NCBI GenBank assembly: GCA_029560815.1
Contig: JAKQKF010000405.1
Location: 1 to 35,847 of the forward strand
DNA: 35,847 nt
DNA from: a bacterium
GTDB taxonomy: Bacteria; KSB1; UBA2214
Direction: 5' to 3'
The translations under genes were made by a program, and so were the position numbers. The notes under the pieces are model-generated. The model saw nothing but the letters and a program-made list of their open reading frames with translations. It searched no databases and was not told the origin of the DNA. Positions 16,933-27,579 of this stretch are shown here, in pieces (position 1 is the first letter of the stretch; every line of letters starts with the position of its first letter).

Positions 16933-19776
16933 ATGCGTCCGCTCCGTTTCCGCTATATCCGCTTTGATGAACCCCTGCTTGCCCCGGAGGAGTGGAGCGG
17001 CCGTGAGGCCCTGCTGCTCTTCCCGGGCGAGGCGGGTCGCAATGCGGCCGGACGCCTGCTCCAGACAGGCTGGGAGCTGACCGGCCTGCGCCTGCTGACG
17101 CTGGAAGAGTTCAAGGAGCTGCTCTTCATCGCCCCCTCTCCGTTGCTCAAGGAGGAGAAGCGGACCCTCGCCTTTTACACCAGCCTCGATGCCCGGGCCC
17201 GGGATCACTTCCGCATCTCTTCGTACTTTCAGAGCATCGAACTCGCCAACCGGTTTTTCGACCTCCGGGAGGAGGCCGGTGAGGCCCTTCTGGATTTGAG
17301 CGCAGCCCCCGGCGATCTCGCCGCTGCGGGGGCCGAGCTGCTGCCCTGGCAGGAGGAGAGCCTCCGCCAGCTGCTGCACATCAGCGAGGACTATTTCGCT
17401 TCGATCAGCCGGCGGGGTTTCAGCGACCGGATCTTTATCCGGCGCGAGGAAAATCTCGACTACTCTTTCTGCTCCTCCTTCAGCGAGATCGTCCTGGTCA
17501 ACCCCTTCCATCTCACCCGTCTGGAAAAACTGATCCTGCGTCTGCTTGCGGAGAGGGAGCATCAGATCACCCTCATCTGCCAGATGCCACCCCATCTGAT
17601 GGATGAGCAGGAGATCGAACCCCGGCCTTTCACCGCCGCCGACCTGGGGCGTGGCGGCTCCCGCACCATCACCCTGCATGAGTGCTGCAACGAGTTCGCA
17701 CTCTATGCCCGTTTCATTGAGGCCGCCTCGCAAAGCCGGGTCACCCATGCCGTGGATGTCTCGCTGCAGCCCTCCGCCTTTCACCATTTTCTCTCTCCCG
17801 CCAGATTCCGTCTGCCGGCTTTTATCCCCATGAGCGAGACCACCCTCTACCACTTTTTTGCCACGCTCGGGGCGCTGCTGGAGGAGCTGGTCTGGGAAAG
17901 CCACGCCGGCCGCCTGCTGCTGCCGCTGCCCGCCCTGCTCGAAGCGGTGCACTCCCCGGCTTTCTTTCAACCCCTGCTTGAAAGCGATGATCCGGAGCAG
18001 CGTGACGCCAAAAGGGAGCAGCTCATCGGCCTGCTGCACAAACTGCAGGAGCAGGACTATCTCTACCTCGACCTGCAGGGCCGCTTTTTCCATACGTCTG
18101 TTCGCGAGCGGCGGGAACTTGAGCCCCTGGTCAGGCCGGTGCTGCAGTTGCTCGAAAAGCTGCTCCAGGTTCAGGACCCGGCCGGGTTTGTCCGGCTCAT
18201 CGACGATCCGGAAGGGGTGCCCGTTCGCCGCATCGTCTCGGAGAGGGAGAGGTGCTGTACCAGCCTCATCGAGCTTTTTTATCAGAGCCTCGCCGATTTC
18301 AGCGCCATCAGCGAATTGGGCATCGTCGAGGATTGGCACGCCCTCTTCCCGGGCGAAAGCCGCACCACCGCCGTGCGCGGCATCCTCCGTCTCTTCCTCG
18401 ATTATATCAAGTCGAAGCGCGTGCGCTACGAATGGAACGGGGAGCGCCAGAATCAGATCGAATTCATCGCCTTCAACGAAGCACGGGACCTCACCTTCGA
18501 GCGGCTGGCGCTCCTGCAGGTGGTGGAGGGCCAGCTGCCCCGCACCCGCTCCATCCCCTGGCTGCTCACTGAACAGCAGCGGGCCCTTCTCGGCCTCGAG
18601 ACCAGCGAAGAGGTCCGCCTGCGCGAGAAATATGCCTTTTTCCGCCTTGCCCTCTCCACACCCGAGCTCCATCTCTTCACCATTGACAATACCGAGAAGA
18701 ATATCCAGCCCAGCTCCTTCGTCGAGGAGCTCCTCCTGGCCTGTCCGGACTGTATACAGTTCAGGAGCCATCCCGACATCAATTACCGGGACTTTGGGGC
18801 GCAGTTTTTCAGGGAGGCAGGCGCGCAGACCATACCGCTGCCTGTGCGCGGCCGGGAGGATTTCTTCGTCCTTCCCTTTGATGCCTCGACCGATTTCCCG
18901 GCGGGAGAATGGCGCCTCTCCTCCTACGCCTGGGAGCAGTTGAAATCGAATTCGTTCGAATACGCCCTCCGCGCCGTCGGCAAGGTGCCGGCCTGGCCGG
19001 CCAGCTGGCAGACGGAGTGGAGTCACAAGCTGCTCGGCAAGGTGGCTCAGGAGGTCTTTGATCTCTGCTGGTATCATTTCAATCAGGATGCCCTGCCCTT
19101 CAGCTCCTTCGAGCGCATCTTCGACCGCTATGGTGAAAAGGCGATCGCCTCACTTTTCAACGATAATGCTGATCTCTATTTCAAACTGCCGAAGAACCAC
19201 GGACTCACCTACTTCCGTGAATTCATCCTGCCGGTCATCCGCAGTTCCTGCGCCTTTTTCTATCAGCAGCTCCACACGCGCTTCCAGCTCGACCACGAAA
19301 ATCCGCGCGTCTACCCGGAAAAAGAGTTCACCAGCGCCAGGGAGACCACCCCCAAGCTCCTGCTTGCCGCCGCGGAGAGCGGTTTGCCGCTGGATGTGCT
19401 TCTGACCGGCCGGGCCGACCTGCGCATCGAATACGGCGAGCCGATGTCGGCCTTTCTCATCGATTACAAAACCGGCACGGATTATAAAGATGACCAGCTC
19501 TGGTTCTATGAGCTCTTTTATTATCTCCTCGACGATCCGGCCATGACGGAGCGGGTGCGCTCCTGCTTTTACCGCATCCTCGATCAGAGGTTTGATAAAT
19601 TGCATAAATCGACTAAAAAACTGGGCAAAGCGGATTTTCTGGCCAAATTCCGCAGTGATATCGCTCAAACTCTTCTCGAGATCTGCGCGGAGGGGTACCA
19701 GCCCGCACGCAGACGCAGCTGGAAAGAGAAAAACGTGGACGATATCATCCGGATGGAGATCTATCATCCCCGGTGA
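16933..19776 (+). CDS. addB: AddB/RexB-like PD-(D/E)XK nuclease subunit
   Basis: 947 residues. The N-terminal and middle parts have the pattern of an inactivated superfamily-1 helicase core (ALLLFPGEAGRNAAGRLL near the start has no Walker A lysine; LVNPFHLTRLEKLIL near 190; a RTRSIPWLLTEQQRALLGL segment near 537). The C-terminus holds the nuclease: GRADLRIEYGEPMSAFLIDYKTG at about 826-848, with the D...DYK residues of the PD-(D/E)XK fold. In AddAB complexes AddB and AddA process double-strand ends for RecA loading and degrade foreign linear DNA. The protein is shorter than Firmicutes AddB (about 1150) and I do not see the C-terminal cysteine group of the iron-sulphur cluster. Its partner AddA-like gene lies just downstream, with one gene between. 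It is divergent from the SLOG/RyR operon. Confidence 0.75.
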   Translation: MRPLRFRYIRFDEPLLAPEEWSGREALLLFPGEAGRNAAGRLLQTGWELTGLRLLTLEEFKELLFIAPSPLLKEEKRTLAFYTSLDARARDHFRISSYFQSIELANRFFDLREEAGEALLDLSAAPGDLAAAGAELLPWQEESLRQLLHISEDYFASISRRGFSDRIFIRREENLDYSFCSSFSEIVLVNPFHLTRLEKLILRLLAEREHQITLICQMPPHLMDEQEIEPRPFTAADLGRGGSRTITLHECCNEFALYARFIEAASQSRVTHAVDVSLQPSAFHHFLSPARFRLPAFIPMSETTLYHFFATLGALLEELVWESHAGRLLLPLPALLEAVHSPAFFQPLLESDDPEQRDAKREQLIGLLHKLQEQDYLYLDLQGRFFHTSVRERRELEPLVRPVLQLLEKLLQVQDPAGFVRLIDDPEGVPVRRIVSERERCCTSLIELFYQSLADFSAISELGIVEDWHALFPGESRTTAVRGILRLFLDYIKSKRVRYEWNGERQNQIEFIAFNEARDLTFERLALLQVVEGQLPRTRSIPWLLTEQQRALLGLETSEEVRLREKYAFFRLALSTPELHLFTIDNTEKNIQPSSFVEELLLACPDCIQFRSHPDINYRDFGAQFFREAGAQTIPLPVRGREDFFVLPFDASTDFPAGEWRLSSYAWEQLKSNSFEYALRAVGKVPAWPASWQTEWSHKLLGKVAQEVFDLCWYHFNQDALPFSSFERIFDRYGEKAIASLFNDNADLYFKLPKNHGLTYFREFILPVIRSSCAFFYQQLHTRFQLDHENPRVYPEKEFTSARETTPKLLLAAAESGLPLDVLLTGRADLRIEYGEPMSAFLIDYKTGTDYKDDQLWFYELFYYLLDDPAMTERVRSCFYRILDQRFDKLHKSTKKLGKADFLAKFRSDIAQTLLEICAEGYQPARRRSWKEKNVDDIIRMEIYHPR

Positions 19777-19833
19777 CCGGAGAGCGCGGCAGGCCGGGTA
19801 CTCAACCAAAGGAGAGAGGAGTCAGGACGACCG

Positions 19834-21234
19834 ATGGGTGGCTTTTTCGGGATTGTAGCACAAAATGACTGCGTCAGCGATCTTTTTTACGGCACGGACT
19901 ATCACAGCCATCTCGGCACCCGGCGTGGCGGCATGGCGGTGGCTCAGCCGGAGGGCTTTAAAAAATCGATCCACAGCATCGAGACCGCGCAGTTTCGCTC
20001 CAAATTCGCCGATGACTTGGCCAAATTCAAGGGCACTCTTGGCATCGGGGTGATCAGTGATTACGAGGACCAGCCGCTGCTGATCGCTTCACACCTCGGC
20101 AATTATGCCATCGTCACCATCGGCGCGATCACCAATCTGGCGGAGCTCGCTGCGCGCGAACTGAAGAGCCGGCACGGCCATTTTACCGAGATGAATCTCA
20201 ACGCGATCAACCCCACCGAGCTGGTGGCCTCCCTGATCAATCAGGAAGAGTCCTATGCCGCGGGCATCCGCAAAGCACAGGAGGTGATCAAAGGCTCCTG
20301 CTCGATCCTCATTCTGACGGCGGCGGGGATCTATGCCGCCCGCGACCGGCTCGGGCGCACCCCGGTCCTCATCGGCCGCCGCGCCGACGCCACCGCCGTC
20401 GCCGTCGAGAGCAGCGCCTTTCCCAACCTCGGCTTTCAAACGGCCGCCTATCTCGGACCGGGCGAGATCGTCTTCGTCAGCCGCGACGGCTATCAGACCC
20501 TGATGCAGCCCGGCGACAAGATGAAGATCTGCTCTTTTCTCTGGATCTATTACGGCTATCCGGCGAGCAGCTATGAGGGCATCAACGTCGAACAGGTCCG
20601 CTACCGCTGCGGCGCGGCTCTGGCGCGGGCCGACAACGTCGAGGTTGATATGGTCTCCGGGATCCCCGACTCGGGCATCGCCCACGCCATCGGCTATGCG
20701 GCGGAAGCGCGGCTTCCCTACAGCCGCCCCTTCGTCAAGTATACCCCCACCTGGCCGCGCAGCTTCATGCCCCAGAATCAGGAGATGCGCGACCTCATCG
20801 CCAACATGAAACTGATCCCGATCAGCGATTTGATCGCGTCCAGGCGCATGCTCCTCTGCGAGGATTCCATCGTGCGCGGCACCCAGCTCCGCGACTTTGT
20901 CGCCCGGCTCTACGCCTTCGGCGGGGCCGAAGTGCATATGCGCGTCGCCTGCCCGCCCCTTCTCTATGGCTGCCCCTACCTCAATTTCTCCCGGTCGCGC
21001 TCGCTCATGGACCTCGCCGCCCGCCGCGCCATCAGCGAGATGTATGACCGCTTCCCCGAGGAGTTGGAGCCGTTCCTCGATCCCTCCTCTGAGGAGTATG
21101 CCTGCATGACGGAAAAGATCCGCGCGCGGCTGGGATTGACGACCCTGAAATACCAGACCATGCCGGATATGGTCAAGGCCATCGGTCTGCCCCATGAAAA
21201 ACTGTGCACCTTCTGCTGGACCGGATCGGAGTGA
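19834..21234 (+). CDS. PurF-like amidophosphoribosyltransferase homologue lacking the N-terminal Cys nucleophile
   Basis: 466 residues with the two-part PurF architecture. The N-terminal glutamine-amidotransferase (Ntn) domain starts MGGFFGIV where active enzymes have MCGIFGI; glycine replaces the catalytic cysteine. The following YHSHLGTRRGGMAV aligns with the LQHRGQESAG region. The C-terminal phosphoribosyltransferase domain has SGIPDSGIAHAIGYA (about 274-288) and the PRPP-loop motif LLCEDSIVRGTQ (about 340-351). A terminal LCTFCWTG adds a CxxC-like pair. Authentic PurF makes phosphoribosylamine from PRPP and glutamine in purine synthesis. With no cysteine the glutaminase half should be dead, though ammonia-dependent or regulatory function remains possible. 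An AGGAGAGAGGAG stretch precedes the start. It is 57 bases after addB and 1 base before addA, so it belongs to that operon. Confidence 0.78.
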   Translation: MGGFFGIVAQNDCVSDLFYGTDYHSHLGTRRGGMAVAQPEGFKKSIHSIETAQFRSKFADDLAKFKGTLGIGVISDYEDQPLLIASHLGNYAIVTIGAITNLAELAARELKSRHGHFTEMNLNAINPTELVASLINQEESYAAGIRKAQEVIKGSCSILILTAAGIYAARDRLGRTPVLIGRRADATAVAVESSAFPNLGFQTAAYLGPGEIVFVSRDGYQTLMQPGDKMKICSFLWIYYGYPASSYEGINVEQVRYRCGAALARADNVEVDMVSGIPDSGIAHAIGYAAEARLPYSRPFVKYTPTWPRSFMPQNQEMRDLIANMKLIPISDLIASRRMLLCEDSIVRGTQLRDFVARLYAFGGAEVHMRVACPPLLYGCPYLNFSRSRSLMDLAARRAISEMYDRFPEELEPFLDPSSEEYACMTEKIRARLGLTTLKYQTMPDMVKAIGLPHEKLCTFCWTGSE

Positions 21235-21235
21235 A

Positions 21236-24200
21236 ATGGGTGTGATGAGCACACGGATTCAAAAAGTGATACGCGCCAGCGCCGGCACCGGCAAGACCTA
21301 CCGCCTCTCGCTGGAATATATCGCACTGCTGCTACGCTGCCGCGGCGAAGGGATCCGCTTTGACGAAATTCTGGTCATCACCTTCACCCGCAAGGCGACC
21401 GCCGAAATCCGCGACCGCATCTTCTCCCAGATGAAAAGCCTCAGCAGCAATGACGGGGATGCGCCCGGCCTGCGCGCCAACCTGGAACCCCTTCTCGGCC
21501 GTCCCTGGCTCGAGTCCGACCGGGAATGGCTGCTGCAGGTGCGCGAAGAGATGCTCACCAACAAAAGCCAGGTGCAGATCAGCACGATCGACGCCTTTGT
21601 CAACCGGCTCTTCAAATCGATCATCTCGCCCTACATCGGGCTCAGCAGCTACACCATCAACAGCCGCATGAATCCGCGCTACTACGCCTCGCTCTATGCC
21701 TATGCCCTCGAGCCGGATAATCTCGAGATCGTCAAGACCCTCTTCGAAAGGTCGCAGAAGCGAACTCTCACCGATTATGAAAAGCTCATCCGCGGCCTGC
21801 TCAACCAGAGATATCTCTTTCACTCCATCGGCCGGGACCAGATGAGCCATCAACCCCAGCCCGCGATCGCAACCGCCCACCTTGCCGCCTATCAACTCCT
21901 CATCGGGACCATCCTCGACCGGTTCGAAAACTATCTCCTGGAGGATAAAAAGGGCATCAGTGCGCGCGACGCCATGCTGGGGAGCTATTATGAGATGATC
22001 TTTGAGAAAGTTGAAGCGGACAGCAGCTGGCTGATGGAACTGCGCAGCCGGATGGCGGATCCCCTCTTTTTGCGACAGAATTTCAAGCAGCTCCTCAAGG
22101 ATGCCAAATTCTGGAACGGCGGATCGCTGATGCGCAAGAAGGAGTACAAGGAGCTTGCGGCCGAACTCAAGGCTGGCCTCGGTGAAGCGGTGCGCGAGCT
22201 GGCTGACTATCTCTATTACAGCGATTTCCTCCAGGAAGAGGCCGAACTGGAGCGGGTCGCCGCCATGCTCCTCCGCAAATACGATGAATTGCGCTTTCGC
22301 GACCAGATCTTCGGCTATGACGATATCGCCTGGTACACCTACCAGTACCTCTATGATCCGGAACTCTCGCTGGTGGAGGATGATTCCGTCACCAACGCCT
22401 TTTATGAGATTCTCACCAGCCGGGTGCGTTTCCTCCTTATCGACGAATTTCAGGACACCAGCCTGCTGCAGTTCAATATCCTGCGTCCGCTCATCCGGGA
22501 GGTGACCAGCGGCGAAGGCGTGCGGCCTTACGGGGGCGTGATTGTCGTCGGCGATGAAAAACAGTCCATTTACGGCTGGCGCGGGGGGGAGCGCGATCTG
22601 CTCAGGGCGATGCAGATGCGCCTCGATGAGAGCGAGCCCGTCCGCCTCGACACCTCCTACCGCAGCAGTCCGGTCATCATCGATTTTGTCAACGATTTCT
22701 TCGGAGGGGAACCGCTGCAGCAGCGGTTGACCGCGCGCGGACTCGACTGGCCCTACGAGGCCTGCCGGACCGCACGGCTGGAGATGCCCGGCAGTGTCCT
22801 GGTCGCCTTCCGCACCTACAGTGATGACGAGGAGGCCGCCGATCTGGCCAGCCAGCGCGACGCCTGCGCCGAACTGGTCGCGAAGGAGATCCTGCCCCGG
22901 CTGCGGGAGGGGACGCTCCAGCCCAGAGAGACCGCCATTCTGGCGCGCGAGAACGCCAGCCTCCACACCATCGCCGAAATATTCGATGAGCACAAGATCG
23001 ATTACGTGCTCGAAAGCTCCCATTCCATCCTCGAGCACCGCGCGATCAAACCGGCGATATACCTTCTGCGCTATATCGCCAGCCTCAATTTCGAAGAGCT
23101 GCTCCGCTTTTTCCGCTCCGACTATCTTCTCGCCGGCGGGGCGGAACTGAAAGAGATCCTGCTCGCCTATCGTGATGCCGCCGCCGATCCCGCCCCGCGC
23201 CCTCTTTTGCAGAAACTGGCCGGCCGCCTGCCGCAAAACCCGGCTGTGCAGCGCTGCGCCCTTTTCCTGAAATCCGCTGACGGACTCCCGCTCCTCGCGC
23301 TCTGCAAGCGCATTTTCGAGGATTTTTCCGTCCCCCGGATTTTCACCCAGGAGAATGACAGCAAGAATATCGCTTTCTTCCTCCAGCTCATCGCTGATTT
23401 CTGTCATTGTCAGCGCGAGTTCGAACCCTCCCCGGCCGGCTTTATCCGCTACTGCGAGCAGCACGAAGAAGACGAGGGCTGGCAGCAGCTCGGACTGGAG
23501 GAGGTCGAGGCCATCCGGCTGCTGACCATTCACAAGGCCAAGGGACTCGAGTTCGGCAATGTCTTTCTTTTCTGGCCGATGACTCCCCGCCGTGACGACA
23601 GCGGCCGCCTTCACTGCTACGTCCAGTACGATGCCCAGTTCCAGCGGATCGAGGCCCATGCGCTCACCTATAACCAGGAAGCCGTGCTCGCCGCCTCAAG
23701 CGCAGGCGGTCTGGTGGAACGGGAGGTGAAGAGAGATTGCATCGAGGAGCTGAATGCCTTTTATGTAGCCGTGACCCGCGCCAGGAGCAATCTTGCCATC
23801 TACATCGTGGGCAAGAGCAAGGAGGGGCTGGCCGGGCTGCTGGCCGGCGCCGACAAGGAAGATAAAATATCCGCTGCTGATCTGATCCTGACCGCCATGC
23901 ACGAGCTGCTTGCTGCACAGGGCCGCCTCCAGCAGCCCGGCGCAGAGGCGGCGGAAGCGCGCTGGGGGGAGTGGCGGGGAAGCGCGGCCGCCGGACCGCG
24001 CCATGAGGGCCTGACTCCCGGAACCCTGAACGGATTTCTGGATCCGGATCGAACCGCCTGGTACCGAGCCGACCGCGCGCGCCTCGAGAAGGAACGCTAT
24101 CTCGATTACAAGAGCGTCTACATCAACAAACGCCGCGTCGACCGCGGCAATCTGGTCCACCACTATCTCTCGTTCATCAAATTCGATTCACCCGCCGCCC

Positions 24201-24565
24201 GTCAGGGCGCAACCCGGCGGGCTTTGGCCGACTATGGCAGCCTTTTGCCCGCCGCCGATATCCTCACGCTCGTTGAAAAGGTGGACCACTTTCTCACCAG
24301 CCATCCGGACTATTTTTCCGGGGCGCTCTGGAACCGCGTCTTCACTGAGCAAACCCTCTATGCGCCCGATGGCCGGGAAGAGCGGATCGATCGCATGCTG
24401 GTGAGCGATGAGCGCCGGGAGATTCTCATCGTCGATTTTAAAACCGGCGAAAGCCATGACCAGGCCCAGCTGGACGAGTACATCCGCACCGTCTCCAGCC
24501 TGCCCTATGTGCACAGCCGCGGCTATGCTGTGCGTGGACTCTTTCTCGAGGTGGAGATCGGCTAA
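21236..24565 (+). CDS. addA: AddA-like UvrD-family helicase-nuclease
   Basis: About 1109 residues. Superfamily-1 helicase motifs are complete: Walker A ASAGTGKT (14-21), LITFTRKATAEI-type motif Ia region near 45, Walker B LLIDEFQDTS (about 400-409), motif III VVGDEKQSIYGWRGG (about 436-450), motif V LTIHKAKGLEF (about 763-773) and motif VI FYVAVTRARSN (about 842-852). A C-terminal PD-(D/E)XK nuclease follows, with DRMLVSD and EILIVDFKTG (about 1061-1071). This is the translocating and cutting subunit of an AddAB/RecBCD-type double-strand-break resection enzyme. Of three in-frame starts (21194, 21236, 21245) the first overlaps the PurF-like gene by 41 bases. ATG 21236 has GGAG four bases upstream and is preferred; 21245 is a possible alternative. 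Confidence 0.87.
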   Translation: MGVMSTRIQKVIRASAGTGKTYRLSLEYIALLLRCRGEGIRFDEILVITFTRKATAEIRDRIFSQMKSLSSNDGDAPGLRANLEPLLGRPWLESDREWLLQVREEMLTNKSQVQISTIDAFVNRLFKSIISPYIGLSSYTINSRMNPRYYASLYAYALEPDNLEIVKTLFERSQKRTLTDYEKLIRGLLNQRYLFHSIGRDQMSHQPQPAIATAHLAAYQLLIGTILDRFENYLLEDKKGISARDAMLGSYYEMIFEKVEADSSWLMELRSRMADPLFLRQNFKQLLKDAKFWNGGSLMRKKEYKELAAELKAGLGEAVRELADYLYYSDFLQEEAELERVAAMLLRKYDELRFRDQIFGYDDIAWYTYQYLYDPELSLVEDDSVTNAFYEILTSRVRFLLIDEFQDTSLLQFNILRPLIREVTSGEGVRPYGGVIVVGDEKQSIYGWRGGERDLLRAMQMRLDESEPVRLDTSYRSSPVIIDFVNDFFGGEPLQQRLTARGLDWPYEACRTARLEMPGSVLVAFRTYSDDEEAADLASQRDACAELVAKEILPRLREGTLQPRETAILARENASLHTIAEIFDEHKIDYVLESSHSILEHRAIKPAIYLLRYIASLNFEELLRFFRSDYLLAGGAELKEILLAYRDAAADPAPRPLLQKLAGRLPQNPAVQRCALFLKSADGLPLLALCKRIFEDFSVPRIFTQENDSKNIAFFLQLIADFCHCQREFEPSPAGFIRYCEQHEEDEGWQQLGLEEVEAIRLLTIHKAKGLEFGNVFLFWPMTPRRDDSGRLHCYVQYDAQFQRIEAHALTYNQEAVLAASSAGGLVEREVKRDCIEELNAFYVAVTRARSNLAIYIVGKSKEGLAGLLAGADKEDKISAADLILTAMHELLAAQGRLQQPGAEAAEARWGEWRGSAAAGPRHEGLTPGTLNGFLDPDRTAWYRADRARLEKERYLDYKSVYINKRRVDRGNLVHHYLSFIKFDSPAARQGATRRALADYGSLLPAADILTLVEKVDHFLTSHPDYFSGALWNRVFTEQTLYAPDGREERIDRMLVSDERREILIVDFKTGESHDQAQLDEYIRTVSSLPYVHSRGYAVRGLFLEVEIG

Positions 24566-24644
24566 ATCGGGGCGCACTCCGGGGAGAAACAGCGCAGTAA
24601 TAAAGTCAAACCGCCGGCAGTGAGTCACCGGCCAGGAGGAGAGC

Positions 24645-26042
24645 GTGCCAAAAGGGCAAGTGGTTCCGGAGGAGTGGTTCAGCGAAAAGAGCGCCCTCGA
24701 GCGCCGTCTCGGCCTGACCGAGGCCTTCTCGATCCTCATCGGCCGCATTATCGGCTCGGGCATCTTCCGCACCCCCGCGCCGATCATGATCCTGGTCGGC
24801 AGCGTCTCGATGTTCTACGGGGTCTGGCTGCTCGGCGGCATCGCCACCCTGCTCGGGGCTTTTGTCTATGCCGAGATGGCGGCCATGATGCCCAAATCCG
24901 GCGGCCCCTACGCCTTCCTCCGCGCCGCCTACCCACCGGTCTGGGCTTTTTTGCGCGGCTGGGCGATGTTTTTTGTCTCCGAAACCGGCGCGATCGCTGC
25001 GGTTTCGATCGTCTTCGCAGAATATGGCAACTCCCTCTACCGCCTTATCACCGGTGCCGCCTTCAGCCGGGGCATCGAGGTCCTCATCGCCCTCGCCATT
25101 ATCTGGCTTCTCACCCTGATCAACTGCTTCGGCGTCGCTCTCGGCGGCAAGGTGCAGAATATCCTCAGCCTGCTCAAACTGCTCGCCCTCGGCATGGTCA
25201 TCGGGGTCTGTTTCGCCAGCGGCGGCAGCAGCGCCCATTTCAGCCAGCCTTTCTGGCCGGAAAAATTCACCTGGGGTTCGCTGCTCGCCATGGGTGCAGC
25301 CATGCGCTACGCCTTTTTTGCATTCAGCGGCTGGGAAGGGGCGACCTACGTCGCCGAGGAGGTTAAAAATCCGCGCAGGAACCTGCCGCTCTCGCTCATC
25401 CTCGGCATCGCCGGCGTGATGCTGATCTATCTCGCCGCCAATACCGCCTATCTCTTTCAGCTCCCGGCCGCCAGCATTGCCGGTTCCAAATGGGTGGCGG
25501 TCGATGCCGTCGAGGCGGCCGTCGGCGGGATCGGCGGCATCCTCGTCAGTCTGGCGGTGATGCTCAACACCTTCGGCAGCGTCAGTTCGCAGGTGCTGGT
25601 CAAGGCGCGCGGAGTCTATGCCATGGCGCGTGACGGCCTCTTTTTCCGCTGGCTCGGCGAGGTCCATCCCCGCTTCAAGACCCCCAACCGCGCCCTCATC
25701 GCCCAGGGCGTCTGGGCCACCGTCCTTCTCTTCGCCGCCGGTTTCGCCGCCCATGCCTACGAAACCATCATTGACTTTTTCTCCTTCACCTCCTCGATTT
25801 TTAACATCTCCACCTTTGCGGCGGTCTTTATCCTGCGCAAAAAATACCCCGATGTGCCGCGCTACTACAAGGCCTGGGGCTATCCGGTCACCCTGATTCT
25901 GGTGCTGATCATCCAGGTCGCGTTCATGATCATCACCCTGATCACCGCCTTCATTCCCTCACTCGTCGGCATTGCCCTGACCTGCACAGGACTGATCTAC
26001 TACTATTTCAACACGCGCTCTAGCGCGGCGCAGGGCCGATGA
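24645..26042 (+). CDS. APC-superfamily amino-acid permease
   Basis: 465 residues, about twelve hydrophobic membrane helices. The first helix carries [13 protein letters not shown] (about 28-40), the GSGIF unwound-helix motif by which LeuT-fold APC transporters bind the substrate amino group and carboxylate. Other family-like parts are [20 protein letters not shown] (about 79-98) and [19 protein letters not shown] near 225-243. It resembles the LAT/amino-acid-permease-2 branch (exchangers or H+ symporters); the substrate cannot be read. Translation starts at GTG 24645, set by AGGAGGA at 24634-24640. The gap from addA is 79 bases with no clear terminator. It is followed after 19 bases by glycerol kinase, so these two are probably cotranscribed, though no shared pathway is obvious. 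Confidence 0.87.
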   Translation: MPKGQVVPEEWFSEKSALERRLGLTEAFSILIGRIIGSGIFRTPAPIMILVGSVSMFYGVWLLGGIATLLGAFVYAEMAAMMPKSGGPYAFLRAAYPPVWAFLRGWAMFFVSETGAIAAVSIVFAEYGNSLYRLITGAAFSRGIEVLIALAIIWLLTLINCFGVALGGKVQNILSLLKLLALGMVIGVCFASGGSSAHFSQPFWPEKFTWGSLLAMGAAMRYAFFAFSGWEGATYVAEEVKNPRRNLPLSLILGIAGVMLIYLAANTAYLFQLPAASIAGSKWVAVDAVEAAVGGIGGILVSLAVMLNTFGSVSSQVLVKARGVYAMARDGLFFRWLGEVHPRFKTPNRALIAQGVWATVLLFAAGFAAHAYETIIDFFSFTSSIFNISTFAAVFILRKKYPDVPRYYKAWGYPVTLILVLIIQVAFMIITLITAFIPSLVGIALTCTGLIYYYFNTRSSAAQGR

Positions 26043-26061
26043 GCGCGGCGGGAGGAAAACC

Positions 26062-27579
26062 ATGAACACTTTTATCGGTGCGCTCGACCAGGGCACAACC
26101 TCCACCCGGTTTATCGTCTTCGACCGGCTCGGGCGCATCATCGCCTCGGCGCAGCGCGAGCATCGCCAGCACTATCCCCAGCCCGGTTGGGTGGAACACG
26201 ATCCGCTCGAGATCTGGCAGAACAGCTGCCTGGTCATCCGGGAGGCGATGGCAGCGGCGCGCCTGACTGCCGCCAATCTGGCGGCCATCGGCATCACCAA
26301 TCAGCGCGAGACTACCGTGATGTGGGATCGCACCAGCGGCGCCCCCCTCCACAACGCTCTGGTCTGGCAGGACATGCGCACCGACCGCATCATCGCCCGC
26401 CTGGCCGCCGATGGCGGCAGGGAGCGCTATCGCGCTGCCACCGGTCTGCCCCTGGCCACCTATTTTTCCGCCCCCAAGATCGTCTGGCTGATCGAGAATC
26501 AGCCCGCCGTCGCCGCCGCCGTGCGCGAGGAACGGGCTCTTTTCGGCACCATCGACTCCTGGCTGCTCTGGCAGCTGAGCGGCGGTACCCGCCACGCCAC
26601 CGATGTCACCAACGCCAGCCGCACCATGCTGCTCGATCTCGCCTCCCTGCGCTGGGAGGAGTCGATCGCCGCGTCCATGGGGATCCCCGGCCACATCCTG
26701 CCCGCCGTGCTGCCCTCCTCCGGCTTTTTCGCCGAAGCGGTAGCGCCCGCCGAAATCGCAGGTGTTCCCCTGCTGGGCCTCATCGGCGACCAGCAGGCTG
26801 CGCTCGCCGGCCAGGCCTGTTTTCATCCCGGCCAGGCCAAGAATACCTACGGCACCGGCTGCTTTATGCTCCTCCATACCGGTTCCCGGCCCATGTCCAG
26901 CGCCCACGGCCTACTCACCACCGTCGCAGGACAGCGCGCCGGCCATGCCGCTGTTTATGCCCTCGAGGGTTCGGTGGCCATCGCCGGCGCGCTGGTGCAG
27001 TGGTTGCGCGATAACCTCGGCCTGATCCGCTCAGCACCTGAGATCGAGACCCTGGCGCGTTCGGTGGAAGACAACGGCGGGCTCTATTTCGTCCCCGCCT
27101 TCTCGGGACTCTATGCCCCCCACTGGCGGGATGATGCCCGCGGGGTCATCGCCGGACTCACCCGCTTTGCCAATCGCGGCCATCTCGCACGGGCTGTGCT
27201 TGAGGCCACCGCCTTCCAGGCCCGCGAGGTCCTTGACGCCATGATCCAGGACTCAGGCATCGGCCTCGCCGAACTCAAGGTGGACGGCGGCATGGTCGCC
27301 AACGAACTGCTGATGCAGTTCCAGGCGGACCTCCTCAACGTGCCGGTGGTGCGCCCGAGGGTCACAGAAACCACCGCTCTGGGCGCGGCCTATATGGCGG
27401 GACTGGCATGCGGATACTGGCGGGATGAAGTGGAGCTGGAGCAGAACTGGCAGGTCGACAAGGTGTGGCGGCCGGAGATGGAGGAAAAAGAACGCGAACG
27501 GCTTTACGGCCGGTGGCGGAAGGCGGTGGATCGCACCCTGAACTGGATCGAACCCGATTCACCGCCGCCGGAGCCCTGA
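26062..27579 (+). CDS. glpK: Glycerol kinase
   Basis: 505 residues, the normal length for GlpK (about 500). It phosphorylates glycerol with ATP to sn-glycerol 3-phosphate in the cytoplasm. Visible FGGY/GlpK signatures include the phosphate-1 loop [16 protein letters not shown] at about 5-20, [13 protein letters not shown] near 75-87, the [14 protein letters not shown] region near 186-199, [18 protein letters not shown] near 253-270, and the C-terminal FGGY signature region [21 protein letters not shown] near 410-430. GGAGG precedes the ATG. No glpF or glpD is in the window. The stop codon lies inside a strong hairpin shared with the convergent downstream gene. Confidence 0.95.
   Translation: MNTFIGALDQGTTSTRFIVFDRLGRIIASAQREHRQHYPQPGWVEHDPLEIWQNSCLVIREAMAAARLTAANLAAIGITNQRETTVMWDRTSGAPLHNALVWQDMRTDRIIARLAADGGRERYRAATGLPLATYFSAPKIVWLIENQPAVAAAVREERALFGTIDSWLLWQLSGGTRHATDVTNASRTMLLDLASLRWEESIAASMGIPGHILPAVLPSSGFFAEAVAPAEIAGVPLLGLIGDQQAALAGQACFHPGQAKNTYGTGCFMLLHTGSRPMSSAHGLLTTVAGQRAGHAAVYALEGSVAIAGALVQWLRDNLGLIRSAPEIETLARSVEDNGGLYFVPAFSGLYAPHWRDDARGVIAGLTRFANRGHLARAVLEATAFQAREVLDAMIQDSGIGLAELKVDGGMVANELLMQFQADLLNVPVVRPRVTETTALGAAYMAGLACGYWRDEVELEQNWQVDKVWRPEMEEKERERLYGRWRKAVDRTLNWIEPDSPPPEP

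Noticed and set aside
15661..19077. A 1138-residue minus-strand frame
   Set aside because: Only the part from about 16800 down is protein-like. The rest crosses an AT-rich divergent promoter region and is antisense to addB, which has clear nuclease motifs.
21332..23659. A 775-codon minus-strand open frame
   Set aside because: It is antisense to addA, whose helicase motifs are complete; composition is that of a shadow frame.
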